Source: Planctomycetota bacterium (GTDB lineage Bacteria > Planctomycetota > Phycisphaerae > SM23-33). Taken from it: a stretch of DNA of 64,000 nucleotides. Below the pieces are notes generated by a model. The model was not told the DNA's origin. It was given only the letters and a program-made list of their open reading frames with translations, and ran no database searches. The stretch spans positions 111,601 to 175,600 of the forward strand of contig JAAAOJ010000021.1 in the NCBI GenBank assembly GCA_009908915.1, given 5' to 3'. The position numbers and the translations under genes were made by a program. Positions 27,997-36,955 of this stretch are shown here, piece after piece (the stretch's first letter is position 1; every line of letters begins with the position of its first letter).

Positions 27997-28010
27997 CCCG
28001 AGAGGACACC

Positions 28011-28886
28011 ATGGCTGAATCGAACGGCGAACAACAGATCACCAGCCCCTACGAGGTCTACTCCAGTCCCGACCGGCCCGAACGCCGCAAACGCGACGTG
28101 CCCGAAGGCCTGTGGATGCGATGCCCCGCCTGCGAGAAGATGCTCTACCGCAAGACCGTCACGGAAAATGCCGAGGTCTGCCCCGAGTGCAATCACCACT
28201 TCCGCATGACCGGCCGACAGCGTGTCGAGCAGCTGTGTGACCCGGGCAGCTTTGAGGAACGCTTCACCGAGGTCGGCCCGGACGATCCGCTGGAGTTCCA
28301 CTGGGCGGCAAAGAGCTACGCCGACCGCATCGCTAAGGAACAGCAAAAGACCGGCAATACCGAGGCCCTGCTGACCGGCGACGCCTACATCAAGGGCCGA
28401 CGTGTCGCCCTGGCCGTGATGGCCGGCGACTTCCTCATGGGCTCGATGGGCAGCGTGCTGGGCGAGAAGCTCGCCCGCCTGATCGAACATGCCACCGAGC
28501 ACAAGCTGCCGCTGATCGTGGTGTGCATCTCCGGCGGCGCCCGTATGCACGAGGGCGCGCTGAGCCTGATGCAGATGGGCAAAACCTCCGCCGCCCTGGC
28601 CCGCTACGACGATGCCGGCGGGCTTTACATCGCCCTGCTGACCGACCCGACCACCGGCGGGACCACCGCCAGCTTCGCCATGCTCGGCGATATCATCATG
28701 GCCGAGCCGAAAGCCCTGATCGGCTTCGCCGGGCCCCGCGTGATCGCCAATACCATCAAGGCCGAGTTGCCCGAGGGCTTCCAGCGGGCGGAGTTCCTGC
28801 AGAATAAGGGCTTTGTGGACATGATCGTCCCACGCCACGAACTCCGCAGCGAGATTGCCCGTCTCATCGACTACACGATGGCGTAG
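28011..28886 (+). CDS. accD: acetyl-CoA carboxylase, carboxyltransferase subunit beta
   Basis: Carboxyltransferase half-subunit that, with AccA, moves CO2 from biotin to acetyl-CoA to make malonyl-CoA. 291 residues. The zinc ribbon is complete: Cys38, Cys41, Cys57, Cys60. The crotonase-type core follows with CISGGARMHEGALSLMQM and DPTTGGTTASFAMLGD. AccA is not adjacent. GAGAGG before ATG 28011 sets the start. A repeat element with a hairpin forms the upstream region. Confidence 0.94.
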   Translation: MAESNGEQQITSPYEVYSSPDRPERRKRDVPEGLWMRCPACEKMLYRKTVTENAEVCPECNHHFRMTGRQRVEQLCDPGSFEERFTEVGPDDPLEFHWAAKSYADRIAKEQQKTGNTEALLTGDAYIKGRRVALAVMAGDFLMGSMGSVLGEKLARLIEHATEHKLPLIVVCISGGARMHEGALSLMQMGKTSAALARYDDAGGLYIALLTDPTTGGTTASFAMLGDIIMAEPKALIGFAGPRVIANTIKAELPEGFQRAEFLQNKGFVDMIVPRHELRSEIARLIDYTMA

Positions 28887-28889
28887 ACA

Positions 28890-30365
28890 TCAGCCGCCGA
28901 GCTTTTGCTTGAGGAGCTTGTTGGCCTCACCGGGATTGGCGGCCCCCCGGGATTTCTTCATCACCTGACCCATCAGGAAACCGAGGACCTTCTTGTCGCC
29001 CTCGCGCGCCTTGGCGACGGCGTCGGGATTCTCGGCGATGGCTTCGTCCACCCACACCTCGAGCCGGCCCGTGTCGGACACCTGCAGCAGGCCCTGAACC
29101 TCGGCGATCTCCGCGGGGCTCCCGCCGTCTTCGATAACCGCCACCAGCACTGTCTCGGCCGAGGTGGCGTTGATGTTGCTGTCGGTGAGCATGGTGGCCA
29201 GTTCGGCCAGTTGCCCGGCGGCAATGCCCAGATCGGCAATCGTACAGTCACGTTCTTTGGCGATGGCGGCGGCGCGGCCCAGCAGGAGATTCACGCAGCG
29301 TTTCGGCTCGGCCCCGACGGCGACGGCGGCGTCCAACAGGTCACCGGTTGCGGCGTCCATGGTCAGGGCGTCGGCCTCCTGGAAGGCGAGGCGGTAGGCG
29401 TCCATGTAGCGCTGGCGACGGGCGAGGGGCAGCTCGCCGATGTCGCCGGCGATGGATTCCCGCCACGCCTCGTCGACCACGACGGCCGGCAGGTCCGGGT
29501 CCGGGAAATAGCGGTAGTCGTGGGCCTCTTCCTTCTCGCGCTGGAAGACGGTCTTCTCCGTGTTGTCATCGTAGCCGCGATTCTGCTTGCCGAGCTTCGC
29601 CAGCGTAAAGCCCTCCGGATCGGCCTTCCACTCGCTGGTCTGTCGCGAAATCTCGTAAGCCACCGCCCGCTCCAGAGCGCGGAAGCTGTTGAGGTTCTTC
29701 ACCTCGACGATCGGCGTCTTATAGGTCTGCCCGCCGGCTTCGATGTGCAGGTTGATGTTCGGCTCGAACCGCATGTGCCCCATCTGCATGTTGGCCTCGC
29801 TGACCCCCAGCCACCGCACCAGCCGCTGCATCGACCGGGCATAGCCGAGAACTTCCTCGACGCTGTTCATGTCCGGCTCGGAGACGATCTCCAGCAGCGG
29901 CACGCCGGCACGGTTGAGGTCCACGCCCGTGCAGCCCGGCAGATCGTGGATATTCTTGCCGGCATCCTCTTCCAGGTGCGCCCGCAGGACGCGGATGGCC
30001 TTGGTCTCGCCGCTTTCCAGCGGGATCTCGAAGACGCCATGTGCGGCCAGCGGCAGGTCGTACTGGCTGATCTGGTAGTTCTTCGGCAGGTCGGGGTAGT
30101 AGTAGTTCTTACGGTCCCACTTGGTGTACTCGGGCACGGTGCAGCCGAGGGCCAGGCCGACCTTGATGCTGAAGGCGACGGCCTGGCGGTTCATCACAGG
30201 CAGGCTGCCGGGCATGGCCATACAGACCGGACAGACGTGCGTGTTGGGCTCGTCACCGAACTGGTTGATGCAGCGGCAGAACATCTTGGTCTGCGTTGCC
30301 AGTTCGACATGAATTTCCAGCCCGACGACGGGCGTGACCTTGGAAATGTTGGTAGTGCGTGTCAT
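28890..30365 (-). CDS. gatB: Asp-tRNA(Asn)/Glu-tRNA(Gln) amidotransferase subunit B
   Basis: tRNA-binding kinase subunit of the GatCAB complex that converts misacylated Glu-tRNA(Gln) or Asp-tRNA(Asn). The 491 residues contain GLEIHVEL, FCRC and PNTHVCPVCMAMPG (zinc cysteines), DRKNYYYPDLPKNYQISQYD and the C-terminal YqeY/tail domain. It overlaps gatA by 4 bp and is last in gatC-gatA-gatB. It ends 3 bp from the convergent accD stop. Confidence 0.96.
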   Translation of the reverse strand: MTRTTNISKVTPVVGLEIHVELATQTKMFCRCINQFGDEPNTHVCPVCMAMPGSLPVMNRQAVAFSIKVGLALGCTVPEYTKWDRKNYYYPDLPKNYQISQYDLPLAAHGVFEIPLESGETKAIRVLRAHLEEDAGKNIHDLPGCTGVDLNRAGVPLLEIVSEPDMNSVEEVLGYARSMQRLVRWLGVSEANMQMGHMRFEPNINLHIEAGGQTYKTPIVEVKNLNSFRALERAVAYEISRQTSEWKADPEGFTLAKLGKQNRGYDDNTEKTVFQREKEEAHDYRYFPDPDLPAVVVDEAWRESIAGDIGELPLARRQRYMDAYRLAFQEADALTMDAATGDLLDAAVAVGAEPKRCVNLLLGRAAAIAKERDCTIADLGIAAGQLAELATMLTDSNINATSAETVLVAVIEDGGSPAEIAEVQGLLQVSDTGRLEVWVDEAIAENPDAVAKAREGDKKVLGFLMGQVMKKSRGAANPGEANKLLKQKLGG

Positions 30366-31873
30366 GATTGGCCTTCAATCACCGGGGATGTGAGGCGGCT
30401 TGTGCCGGAGGCGGCCTCAAACGCCCGTCCGGCGCGAAAAAGCGTTGGCTCGCCGAGGACGGGCCCGATGAGCTGGATGCCGACGGGCAGGCCGTCGCTG
30501 CTCAGGCCACCGGGCAGGCTCATGCCCGGCAGGCCGGCGAGATTGAGGCTGTTGGTGTAGATGTCGGCAAGGTACATCTCCAACGGGTCGTCGGTCTTCT
30601 CGCCGATGCGGAACGCCGGCGTCGGCGTCGTCGCACAGAGGATCACATCGCAGTGCTTGAACGCCGCGGCGAAGTCGTTGGCGATCAGTCGACGGACCTT
30701 CAGCGCCTTGTTATAGTAGGCATCGTAGTAGCCGCTCGAGAGGGCGTAGTTGCCCAGCATGATCCGCCGCTTGACCTCCTCGCCGAGGCTCTCGGCCCGA
30801 CTGCGCGAGTACAGCTCGATGATGTCCTCGACCTTCTCCTCGGTGCGATGGCCGTAGTGTACGCCGTCGAAGCGGGCGAGGTTGCTGGAGCACTCGGCGG
30901 TGCAGATGATGTAGTAGGCGGCGACGGCGAAACTCGATAGCTTGCCGTCGGCGTCGATGTCGATGCGGCTGTGCGGCAGGGAGACCTCGACGGTTTCTGC
31001 GCCGGCGGCGCGATAGGTTTCGATGGCCTGGTCGATGACGGAGCGGACCTCGCCGCCGAGGGCATCGGTGTAGAACTCGGTGGGCAGGCCGATGCGCAGA
31101 CCGGCGGCCCCGCTAGCAAGGTCGGCGGCGTAGTCGGGCACGTCCTCGGACAGGCTCGTCGCATCGCGGTCGTCGTGGCCGGCGATGATGCGCGTCAGCA
31201 GGGCCGCGTCGGCAACGTCGCGTGTCATCGGGCCGATCTGGTCGAGGCTGCTGCCGAAGGCGACCAGGCCGTAGCGACTCACGCGGCCGTAGGTGGGCTT
31301 GAGCCCGACAATGCCGCACAGCGCCGCCGGCTGGCGGATCGAGCCGCCCGTGTCGCTGCCGAGCGCGGCGGCGCACAGGTGTGCCGCAACGGCCGCCGCC
31401 GACCCGCCGGACGACCCGCCGGGCACGCGGTCGGTGTCCCAGGGGTTGCGCGTCATACGGGTCGAGGAGTTTTCCGTCGAGCTGCCCATGGCGAACTCGT
31501 CCATGTTGGTCTTGCCGAGAACGACGGCCCCGGCCGCCTCGAGATTGGCCACGGCCGTGCAGTCGTACGGGGCCTCGAACGTCGCGAGATATGTCGACGC
31601 GCAGGTCGTTCGCCCGTAGGTCGTACACATGTTGTCCTTGACGGCGATGGGCACGCCGGCCAGCGGACCTGTGATCTCTCCAGCGTCGACGGATGTGGCG
31701 CGGGCGCGGGCGCGGTCGGCGAAGACCTCGTTGTAGGCGCCGATCGCGCCGTCACGGGCGTCGATGGCGGCCAGGTAGGCCTCGATGGCAGCGGTGGCGG
31801 AGGCCTCGCCGGTGGCGATGGCCTTGGCGAGTTCGGCAGCGGTCAGGATGGTCAGGTCGCTTGCGGCACTCAT
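30362..31873 (-). CDS. gatA: Asp-tRNA(Asn)/Glu-tRNA(Gln) amidotransferase subunit A
   Basis: Amidase-signature glutaminase that releases ammonia for transamidation. 503 residues. The Ser-cisSer-Lys triad is visible: Lys79 in AVKDN, cis-Ser154 in GGSSGGS and nucleophile Ser178 in GSDTGGSIR. The C-terminus has the GatA pattern NLAGLPGMSLPGG. It overlaps gatC and gatB by 4 bp each. Confidence 0.96.
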   Translation of the reverse strand: MSAASDLTILTAAELAKAIATGEASATAAIEAYLAAIDARDGAIGAYNEVFADRARARATSVDAGEITGPLAGVPIAVKDNMCTTYGRTTCASTYLATFEAPYDCTAVANLEAAGAVVLGKTNMDEFAMGSSTENSSTRMTRNPWDTDRVPGGSSGGSAAAVAAHLCAAALGSDTGGSIRQPAALCGIVGLKPTYGRVSRYGLVAFGSSLDQIGPMTRDVADAALLTRIIAGHDDRDATSLSEDVPDYAADLASGAAGLRIGLPTEFYTDALGGEVRSVIDQAIETYRAAGAETVEVSLPHSRIDIDADGKLSSFAVAAYYIICTAECSSNLARFDGVHYGHRTEEKVEDIIELYSRSRAESLGEEVKRRIMLGNYALSSGYYDAYYNKALKVRRLIANDFAAAFKHCDVILCATTPTPAFRIGEKTDDPLEMYLADIYTNSLNLAGLPGMSLPGGLSSDGLPVGIQLIGPVLGEPTLFRAGRAFEAASGTSRLTSPVIEGQS

Positions 31874-32172
31874 GAGCCTTCCCCCAGCACCTTGGGCACG
31901 CGGAAGAAGTCTCGCTCGTGCTGGGGGGCGTTGGCCAGGGCCTGTTCGGTGGACAGCCCGTTGCGGGGGGCGTCGTCGGCCAGCACGTTCGTCAGCTCGA
32001 CGGCGTGGGCCATCGGCGCGACGTCCTCGGTGTCGAGCTGCTGGAGCTTGTCGAAGTACTCCAGGACGTCGCCAAGTTGCTTGGCAAAGGTGCGTACCTC
32101 ATCGTCGGTCAGCTCGATACGGCTGAGCGTTCCGATGTGTCGCACCATGTTTTCATCAATGGGTTGGCTCAT
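31870..32172 (-). CDS. gatC: Asp-tRNA(Asn)/Glu-tRNA(Gln) amidotransferase subunit C
   Basis: 100-residue stabilising subunit that wraps around GatA and GatB. Typical features: HIGTLSRIELTDDEV (15-29), FAKQLGDVLEYFDKLQQLDT and a C-terminal FRVPKVL segment. It is the first gene of the operon. Its upstream region is a repeat-rich gap (32173-32477). Confidence 0.94.
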   Translation of the reverse strand: MSQPIDENMVRHIGTLSRIELTDDEVRTFAKQLGDVLEYFDKLQQLDTEDVAPMAHAVELTNVLADDAPRNGLSTEQALANAPQHERDFFRVPKVLGEGS

Positions 32173-32253
32173 GCGTGCCTCTCCTGTGGGTCGGGCCGCC
32201 TATCTTTGGCGATATCGCCTCGCGTGTCAACGGCGAAGGGCGCCTGTTGCCGG

Positions 32254-32410
32254 GGCAAACGCATTCTTTTGCTTGACCCCTCTCCCACGGGGAGAGGTGG
32301 GCAGTCTGCGAGTCGGTGAGGGCCGTTGGCGGCGTTTGACAAGCCCTCTCTGACATGCTGCGCAGGCTATCTCTCCGGCGGGGAGAGAAGGTCTGTAGAA
32401 TGCGTTTGCC
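32254..32410. repeat. 157-bp composite element bounded by 14-bp inverted repeats
   Basis: GGCAAACGCATTCT (32254-32267) is repeated inverted at 32397-32410. Inside lie two hairpins of the CTCTCC-GGGAGAG type (CCTCTCC-CACG-GGGAGAGG near 32278-32298 and CTCTCC-GGCG-GGGAGAG near 32371-32387), related to the palindromes of the 18985-19163 array. No coding frame is supported in the 305-bp gap upstream of gatC. Confidence 0.65.
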
Positions 32411-32477
32411 TTGGGCGTGCTGCCGGAGCAAGCCGTTCGGCCGGAGAGTCGTGCCGATTGCCGGACGCGGCGGGGGC

Positions 32478-33281
32478 TTACCGGGCGCAATGCTGCAGAC
32501 GCTGGAGAGACCAGGCTTGCACTTTCGCCAGTACCTCCTCGCGGGCGGGCGGATCGGCGAGCAGGTCGCGAATGGATCGGCCTTCGACCTCAATTAGATA
32601 CTCAACCATTCGGAGATACATGAAGTAGACGAACGACGCTGCGCCACCGCGTCGCCCTCGGGCCAACAGATAGTCGCCCATGGGAGGTGGGAAGCTCGGC
32701 TGGCCCGCGATCATCTCGCAGTAGCCTTCTTTCAGCCAGGTCGGTGCGGCCTGTTCGCCCCAGAAACCGACGTGCTTGCGCAGCAGGACGTGTGTTATTT
32801 CGTGTGCGGCCACGGCGACGAAAGGTCGATCACTCAAGTGCTGGCGATAGGCACGGCTGACGTTGCTGCGGAGGTCCACGCTGGCGAGGAAGATGTTATC
32901 CGTGACAGGAAAGCACGCGCCGAATCCGTCACGTCCGCGGGGGGCCAGCACGGTAAACAGCCAGTCGCTGTTGCAGATGAAGATATCGAACTGCAGATCG
33001 TCGCGATAGAGCTCGCTCCGCCGGACACGGTCGCGGGTCCGTCGCAGCAGGTCGGCGGATTCGGCTGGAATCTCCGCCGTGGAATGCAGTTCAATGCCGT
33101 CGATCTGCAGGCGATTCTGGAAGAGCGGCTCGGGGAACGCCAGGGCCAACAGATAGATAACGCCGAGGCCAATGACAATTGCCTCGATCCAGCGGAGCAC
33201 GCGCCCCAGGCGCGTCCGCGGCTTGGCGAGTCCGAGGAAGCGGCATATTCTCCGGCGTCTGCTTTCGTTCGGTTCTGCCAT
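32478..33281 (-). CDS. membrane-anchored HExxH metallopeptidase (peptidase MA-like)
   Basis: 267 residues with one membrane segment (about 31-50) and an extracytoplasmic domain. AAHEITHVLL (158-167) gives the zinc motif His160-Glu161-x-x-His164, and APTWLKEGYCEMIAG (179-193) supplies the downstream glutamate typical of gluzincins of the peptidase MA group. The protein probably faces the periplasm; its substrate is unknown. The frame stays open upstream to 33467, but ATG 33281 gives the expected short basic N-terminus before the membrane helix. It stands alone between gatC and purH. Confidence 0.72.
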   Translation of the reverse strand: MAEPNESRRRRICRFLGLAKPRTRLGRVLRWIEAIVIGLGVIYLLALAFPEPLFQNRLQIDGIELHSTAEIPAESADLLRRTRDRVRRSELYRDDLQFDIFICNSDWLFTVLAPRGRDGFGACFPVTDNIFLASVDLRSNVSRAYRQHLSDRPFVAVAAHEITHVLLRKHVGFWGEQAAPTWLKEGYCEMIAGQPSFPPPMGDYLLARGRRGGAASFVYFMYLRMVEYLIEVEGRSIRDLLADPPAREEVLAKVQAWSLQRLQHCAR

Positions 33282-33703
33282 ACAACTACCTGAACCATTG
33301 TAGACCGCTCGGCTCGAGCAATTCTTTCGCAGGATCAATGGCCGTGCTCGTCTCCACCAATGGACATCGTCGCGCTCCGCCTGGCGATCAACGCCGGCGT
33401 CGATCGCCAGACGGTTACAAACATGCGAGGCCTTCAGGCCCGCAGGGCCGATCGAACAGTAGCTCAAGCCTCGGAAAGGCGCAGAAAATTTAGATTGGTG
33501 TATGACATGCCCTGTTGCCTCCTGCGCCTCTTCGAGGCTGGCCCGTTTTGCCGCCCGGTGTCCGGAGGCGATAGCCTCCGGTCACAGAGCCGCCCCCGTC
33601 AAGCCTCGGAGAGGCGCAGGATATCTGACGTCAACGCCTCTGTTTCCTTCGTGCCCTGCGCCTCATTCGTGCCCTTCGTGTTCTCTTCACTCCGCCTTTT
33701 ACC
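33282..33703. repeat. 422-bp intergenic region with three copies of an 18-bp palindromic repeat
   Basis: AGCCTCGGAGAGGCGCAG-type sequences occur at 33467-33484 (+), 33522-33539 (-) and 33602-33619 (+), with one or two differences. A segment near 33663-33690 (TTCGTGTTCTCTTCACTCC) is also related to intergenic sequence at about 43648 (opposite orientation) and 19161/19301. No gene is supported here. Confidence 0.55.
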
Positions 33704-35332
33704 CTAATGATTGAAATGTCTCGCGCCGGTGAAGACCATCGCCAGGCCGAGCTCGTCGGCGTAGGCAATGACGTCGTCGTCCTTCTTCGCGCCGCCGGGT
33801 TCGATGACGGCCGTCGCGCCGGCGTCCTTGGCCCAGTCCAGGCTGTCGGGGAAGGGGAAGAAGGCATCGCTGGCCAAGGCGCAGCCGCTGGTGTCGTGGG
33901 CTTCGGCACCACCGTAATGCTTGGCGAGCTGCCCGGCCAGGAACGCCGAGTTCACACGGCTCATCTGGCCCGCGCCCGCGCCCAGCAGGGTCTGGTCCTT
34001 GGCCAGGACGATGGCGTTGGACTTCACGTGCTTGCAGACCAGCCAGGCGAATTTCAGGTCGGCCCATTCCTGCTCGGTCGGCTGACGCTTGGTGACCACC
34101 TGCCAGTCGTCGGTGTTCAGGCCCAGCCGGTCGCGGTCCTGCACCAGCATGCCGCCGACAACGTACTTCAGGAACTTTTCCTTGTTGCGTTTTCCATCGA
34201 AATCGCCGACTTCCAGCAAACGTACATTCGGCCCCCAGCCCTTGCGGGCCTGGATGATCTCCACGGCCCCGTCCTCGAAACTCGGGGCCAGCACAACCTC
34301 CGCAAAGTAGCCGCCCGCCCCGGCCTCCTTGCCCCACCGCTGGTAGGTCTCGGTGATGGCCGTCGCCAGCTCGCAGGTCACCGGGCGGTTGACGGCCACA
34401 ATGCCGCCCATGCACGCGTTGACGTCGCCGAAGTACGCCTTGCGGTAGGCCTCGACGAGGTCATCGTCGATGGCGCAGCCGGCGGGGTTGGCGTGTTTGA
34501 CGATCGCGACGGCCGGGCGGTCAAATTCCTTGATCAGCTCGAGCGCGCCGTTGGCGTCGACGTAGTTGTTGTAGCTGATGGCCTTGCCGCCCAGCAGCCT
34601 GGCCCGGCCGATGCAGGGCTCGGCGTCGGCCTCTGTGCCGCGATAGAAGGCGGCGTCCTGGTGGGGGTTCTCCCCGTAGCGAAGGTCGCCGGCCTTCGTG
34701 TAGCTGAAGCTGATCCGCTCGCCAAGCGGTTCGTCCGCTTGCTCGGCAAGGTAGGTGCTGATAGCCGTGTCGTAGTGGGCCGTCAGGGCGAAGGCCTCGC
34801 GCGCGAACGTCTGCCGCAGGGCCAGGCTCGTCGCGCCGTCGTTGTCCTTCATCTCCGTCAATAGTTGGCCGTACTGACGGGGGGCGGTGACGACGGTGAC
34901 GAACTTGTTGTTCTTGGCCGCCGCCCGGACCATGGTAGGCCCGCCGATGTCGATCATCTCCACCGCCTCGGCCAGCGTGCAACCCTTGTTGGCGATGGCC
35001 TGCTCGAAGGGGTAGAGGCTCACCACGACCAGGTCCAGCGGTTCGAGCTCGAAGGTCTTGATGTCGGCCTGGTGTTTCGGGTTGTCCCGCAGGGCGAGGA
35101 TGGCCCCGTGGACCTTGGGATGGAGGGTCACGACGCGATGGCCGAGCATCTCCGGAAAGCCGGTCCACTCCTCGACCTTGCGGACCGCGATGCCTGCCTC
35201 GATGAGCGTCCGGGCCGTCCCGCCGGAGGAGATGATCTCCACGCCGGCATCGACGAGTTTCTGCGCGAACGCCTCGATTCCTGTTTTATCAAAAACGCTG
35301 ATCAGCGCCCGCTTGATCTTGACTTGGTCCAT
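33704..35332 (-). CDS. purH: bifunctional AICAR transformylase / IMP cyclohydrolase
   Basis: Catalyses the last two steps of IMP synthesis. 542 residues. The N-terminal cyclohydrolase (MGS-like) domain has ISVFDKTGIEAFAQ, GGTARTL and HPKVHG; the transformylase domain has LRYGENPHQ, KHANPAGCA (catalytic Lys-His) and a C-terminal SDAFFPFPDSL. It ends near a repeat-filled gap. The start ATG 35332 gives the standard N-terminus. Confidence 0.96.
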   Translation of the reverse strand: MDQVKIKRALISVFDKTGIEAFAQKLVDAGVEIISSGGTARTLIEAGIAVRKVEEWTGFPEMLGHRVVTLHPKVHGAILALRDNPKHQADIKTFELEPLDLVVVSLYPFEQAIANKGCTLAEAVEMIDIGGPTMVRAAAKNNKFVTVVTAPRQYGQLLTEMKDNDGATSLALRQTFAREAFALTAHYDTAISTYLAEQADEPLGERISFSYTKAGDLRYGENPHQDAAFYRGTEADAEPCIGRARLLGGKAISYNNYVDANGALELIKEFDRPAVAIVKHANPAGCAIDDDLVEAYRKAYFGDVNACMGGIVAVNRPVTCELATAITETYQRWGKEAGAGGYFAEVVLAPSFEDGAVEIIQARKGWGPNVRLLEVGDFDGKRNKEKFLKYVVGGMLVQDRDRLGLNTDDWQVVTKRQPTEQEWADLKFAWLVCKHVKSNAIVLAKDQTLLGAGAGQMSRVNSAFLAGQLAKHYGGAEAHDTSGCALASDAFFPFPDSLDWAKDAGATAVIEPGGAKKDDDVIAYADELGLAMVFTGARHFNH

Positions 35333-35488
35333 GCTGCACGTCCTTTGCTGAGAAGACGAATCGAGGAGGGCGGCCTGTCCGTCGCAGCCGCCAACGCACT
35401 GAGATAGCCCATCGCCGGGCGGGAGTCAACCTTCGGCCGACTGTGCAGGCGCGTTGACGAATCGGGCAACTTCGGTCAAGCTGGTGCG

Positions 35489-36247
35489 ATGGAATGGTGG
35501 CTGTACATTGCGATACCACTGAGCGGGGCGGTGGCGGGGTTCATCAACACGCTGGCGGGCAGCGGGTCGCTGATTACGCTGCCGCTGCTGATGCTGGCGG
35601 GCCTGCCGCCGACGGTGGCCAACGGTACGAATCGCGTGGCGATTCTCCTGCAAAGCGGCGTGGGGCTGGGCGGCTTCCAGAAGCGAGGCCTGCTCGATGT
35701 CCACGACGGATGGAAGCCGGTCATCCCGGCCGTGCTGGGGGCGGTGCTCGGGGCCCAACTGGCCGTCGAGCTGACCGAGGCGGCGATGAAGGCCGCCATC
35801 GCGGCGCTCATGATCGTGATGCTGGGCGTGATTCTGATTCAGCCGAAGAGGTGGCTGGAAGGCAAGGCCGCGGCTGAGCGTACATTCGGCTGGTTGCAGG
35901 GGGTGGCGTTTTTCGGCATTGGTGTCTACGGCGGGTTCATCCAGGCGGGCGTGGGTGTGGTCCTGCTGGCGGGGCTTGTGCTGGCCGGCGGGTATGACCT
36001 CGTCCGCGCCAACGCGGTGAAGCTGCTGGTGGTGCTGGCCTTCACGGTCGTCGCCCTGGTGGTCTTTGTGATCGGGGGCAAGGTGGATTGGCCGATGGGT
36101 CTGCTGCTGGCGGCGGGAAATGTCCTCGGCGCGTGGATTGCGACGGCCACCGCTGCCAGGCGGGGCGCGCGGTTCGTCCGCTGGTTGCTGATCGCCGTCG
36201 TTGCCGCCGCCGCGGCCAAGCTGCTGTACGATGTGGCGGTCGGTTGA
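35489..36247 (+). CDS. TSUP family membrane permease (TauE/SafE type)
   Basis: 252 residues with about seven or eight membrane segments. The family repeats are recognisable: AGFINTLAGSGSLITLPLLML near residues 16-36 and a second half GGFIQAGVGVVLLAGL. TSUP proteins move sulfite, sulfonates or other organic anions; the substrate here is unknown. It is divergent from purH (156 bp) and just upstream of rsmD. Confidence 0.83.
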   Translation: MEWWLYIAIPLSGAVAGFINTLAGSGSLITLPLLMLAGLPPTVANGTNRVAILLQSGVGLGGFQKRGLLDVHDGWKPVIPAVLGAVLGAQLAVELTEAAMKAAIAALMIVMLGVILIQPKRWLEGKAAAERTFGWLQGVAFFGIGVYGGFIQAGVGVVLLAGLVLAGGYDLVRANAVKLLVVLAFTVVALVVFVIGGKVDWPMGLLLAAGNVLGAWIATATAARRGARFVRWLLIAVVAAAAAKLLYDVAVG

Positions 36248-36259
36248 CGCCGTTGCGGG

Positions 36260-36289
36260 TTGAGGTCCGGCCCCTGGGGCGGGTACAAT
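36260..36289 (+). promoter_or_regulatory. possible promoter in front of rsmD
   Basis: TTGAGG (36260-36265) and TACAAT (36284-36289) are 18 bp apart. If used, transcription starts near 36296, downstream of the TTG start. Confidence 0.4.
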
Positions 36290-36931
36290 CGCTGCAATAC
36301 CCACGGCAAGGATAACGTTATTCCCCCAGGAGATGGACAATCGACGCTTCGCATCGGCTCGGGGCGGTGGAGCGGCCGCAAGCTCCTGCCTCCGCCAAAG
36401 CAGGCCGAGACCCGCCCGATGACCGGCTCGGCGAAGAAGTCGCTGCTGAGCATCCTTCGGCCGTGGCTGGACGGCGGGACGGTGCTGGACCTGTACTGCG
36501 GGACGGGCACGCTGGGTCTGGAGGCCTTGAGCAACGGCGCGGCCCGCGCGTGCTTTGCCGACCGCGACCCGCGCGTCGTCGAACGGCTGCGGCGGAACAT
36601 CGACACCTGCCAGGCCGACGCCGCCTGCAGCGTGTGGGTCGGGCGCGTCGAGCAGCGGCTGGCCGACTGGCTGGCCAAACTGCGGGCCGCCGGGCACCCC
36701 GTGGACATCGCGTTCGTCGACCCGCCCTACGCCGCGGCCCGCACGTGGACGTGGCGCCGGCTGGAACGCAAAGTCTTCACGCCGCTGGCCGAGGCCATGA
36801 CCGACGACGGCGTCGTCGTCCTCCGCCTGCCCGACGACGTGCCCGAGCCGGAGTCGCTCGGGCCGCTGACACGGCAACGCACAAAGAACTACGGCCAGAT
36901 GATCGTCGCCTTCTTTCAACGGACCGACTGA
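36260..36931 (+). CDS. rsmD: 16S rRNA (guanine-N2-)-methyltransferase RsmD
   Basis: SAM-dependent enzyme that methylates G966 of 16S rRNA. The core is clear: LRIGSGRWSGRKL (start of the family domain), ETRPMTGSAKKSL, LDLYCGTGTLGLEALSNGA (SAM site) and the catalytic VDPPY. The start is uncertain: the only conventional in-frame start upstream is TTG 36260, which lies inside a promoter-like -35 box. An AGGAG followed by ATG at 36333 is out of frame and stops after 29 codons. A rare start codon or a one-base difference near 36335-36345 would reconcile this. The coordinates are therefore an upper limit at the 5' end. Confidence 0.82.
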   Translation: MRSGPWGGYNRCNTHGKDNVIPPGDGQSTLRIGSGRWSGRKLLPPPKQAETRPMTGSAKKSLLSILRPWLDGGTVLDLYCGTGTLGLEALSNGAARACFADRDPRVVERLRRNIDTCQADAACSVWVGRVEQRLADWLAKLRAAGHPVDIAFVDPPYAAARTWTWRRLERKVFTPLAEAMTDDGVVVLRLPDDVPEPESLGPLTRQRTKNYGQMIVAFFQRTD

Positions 36932-36955
36932 CGCCGGAGCCCGGATGGAGGCCTC

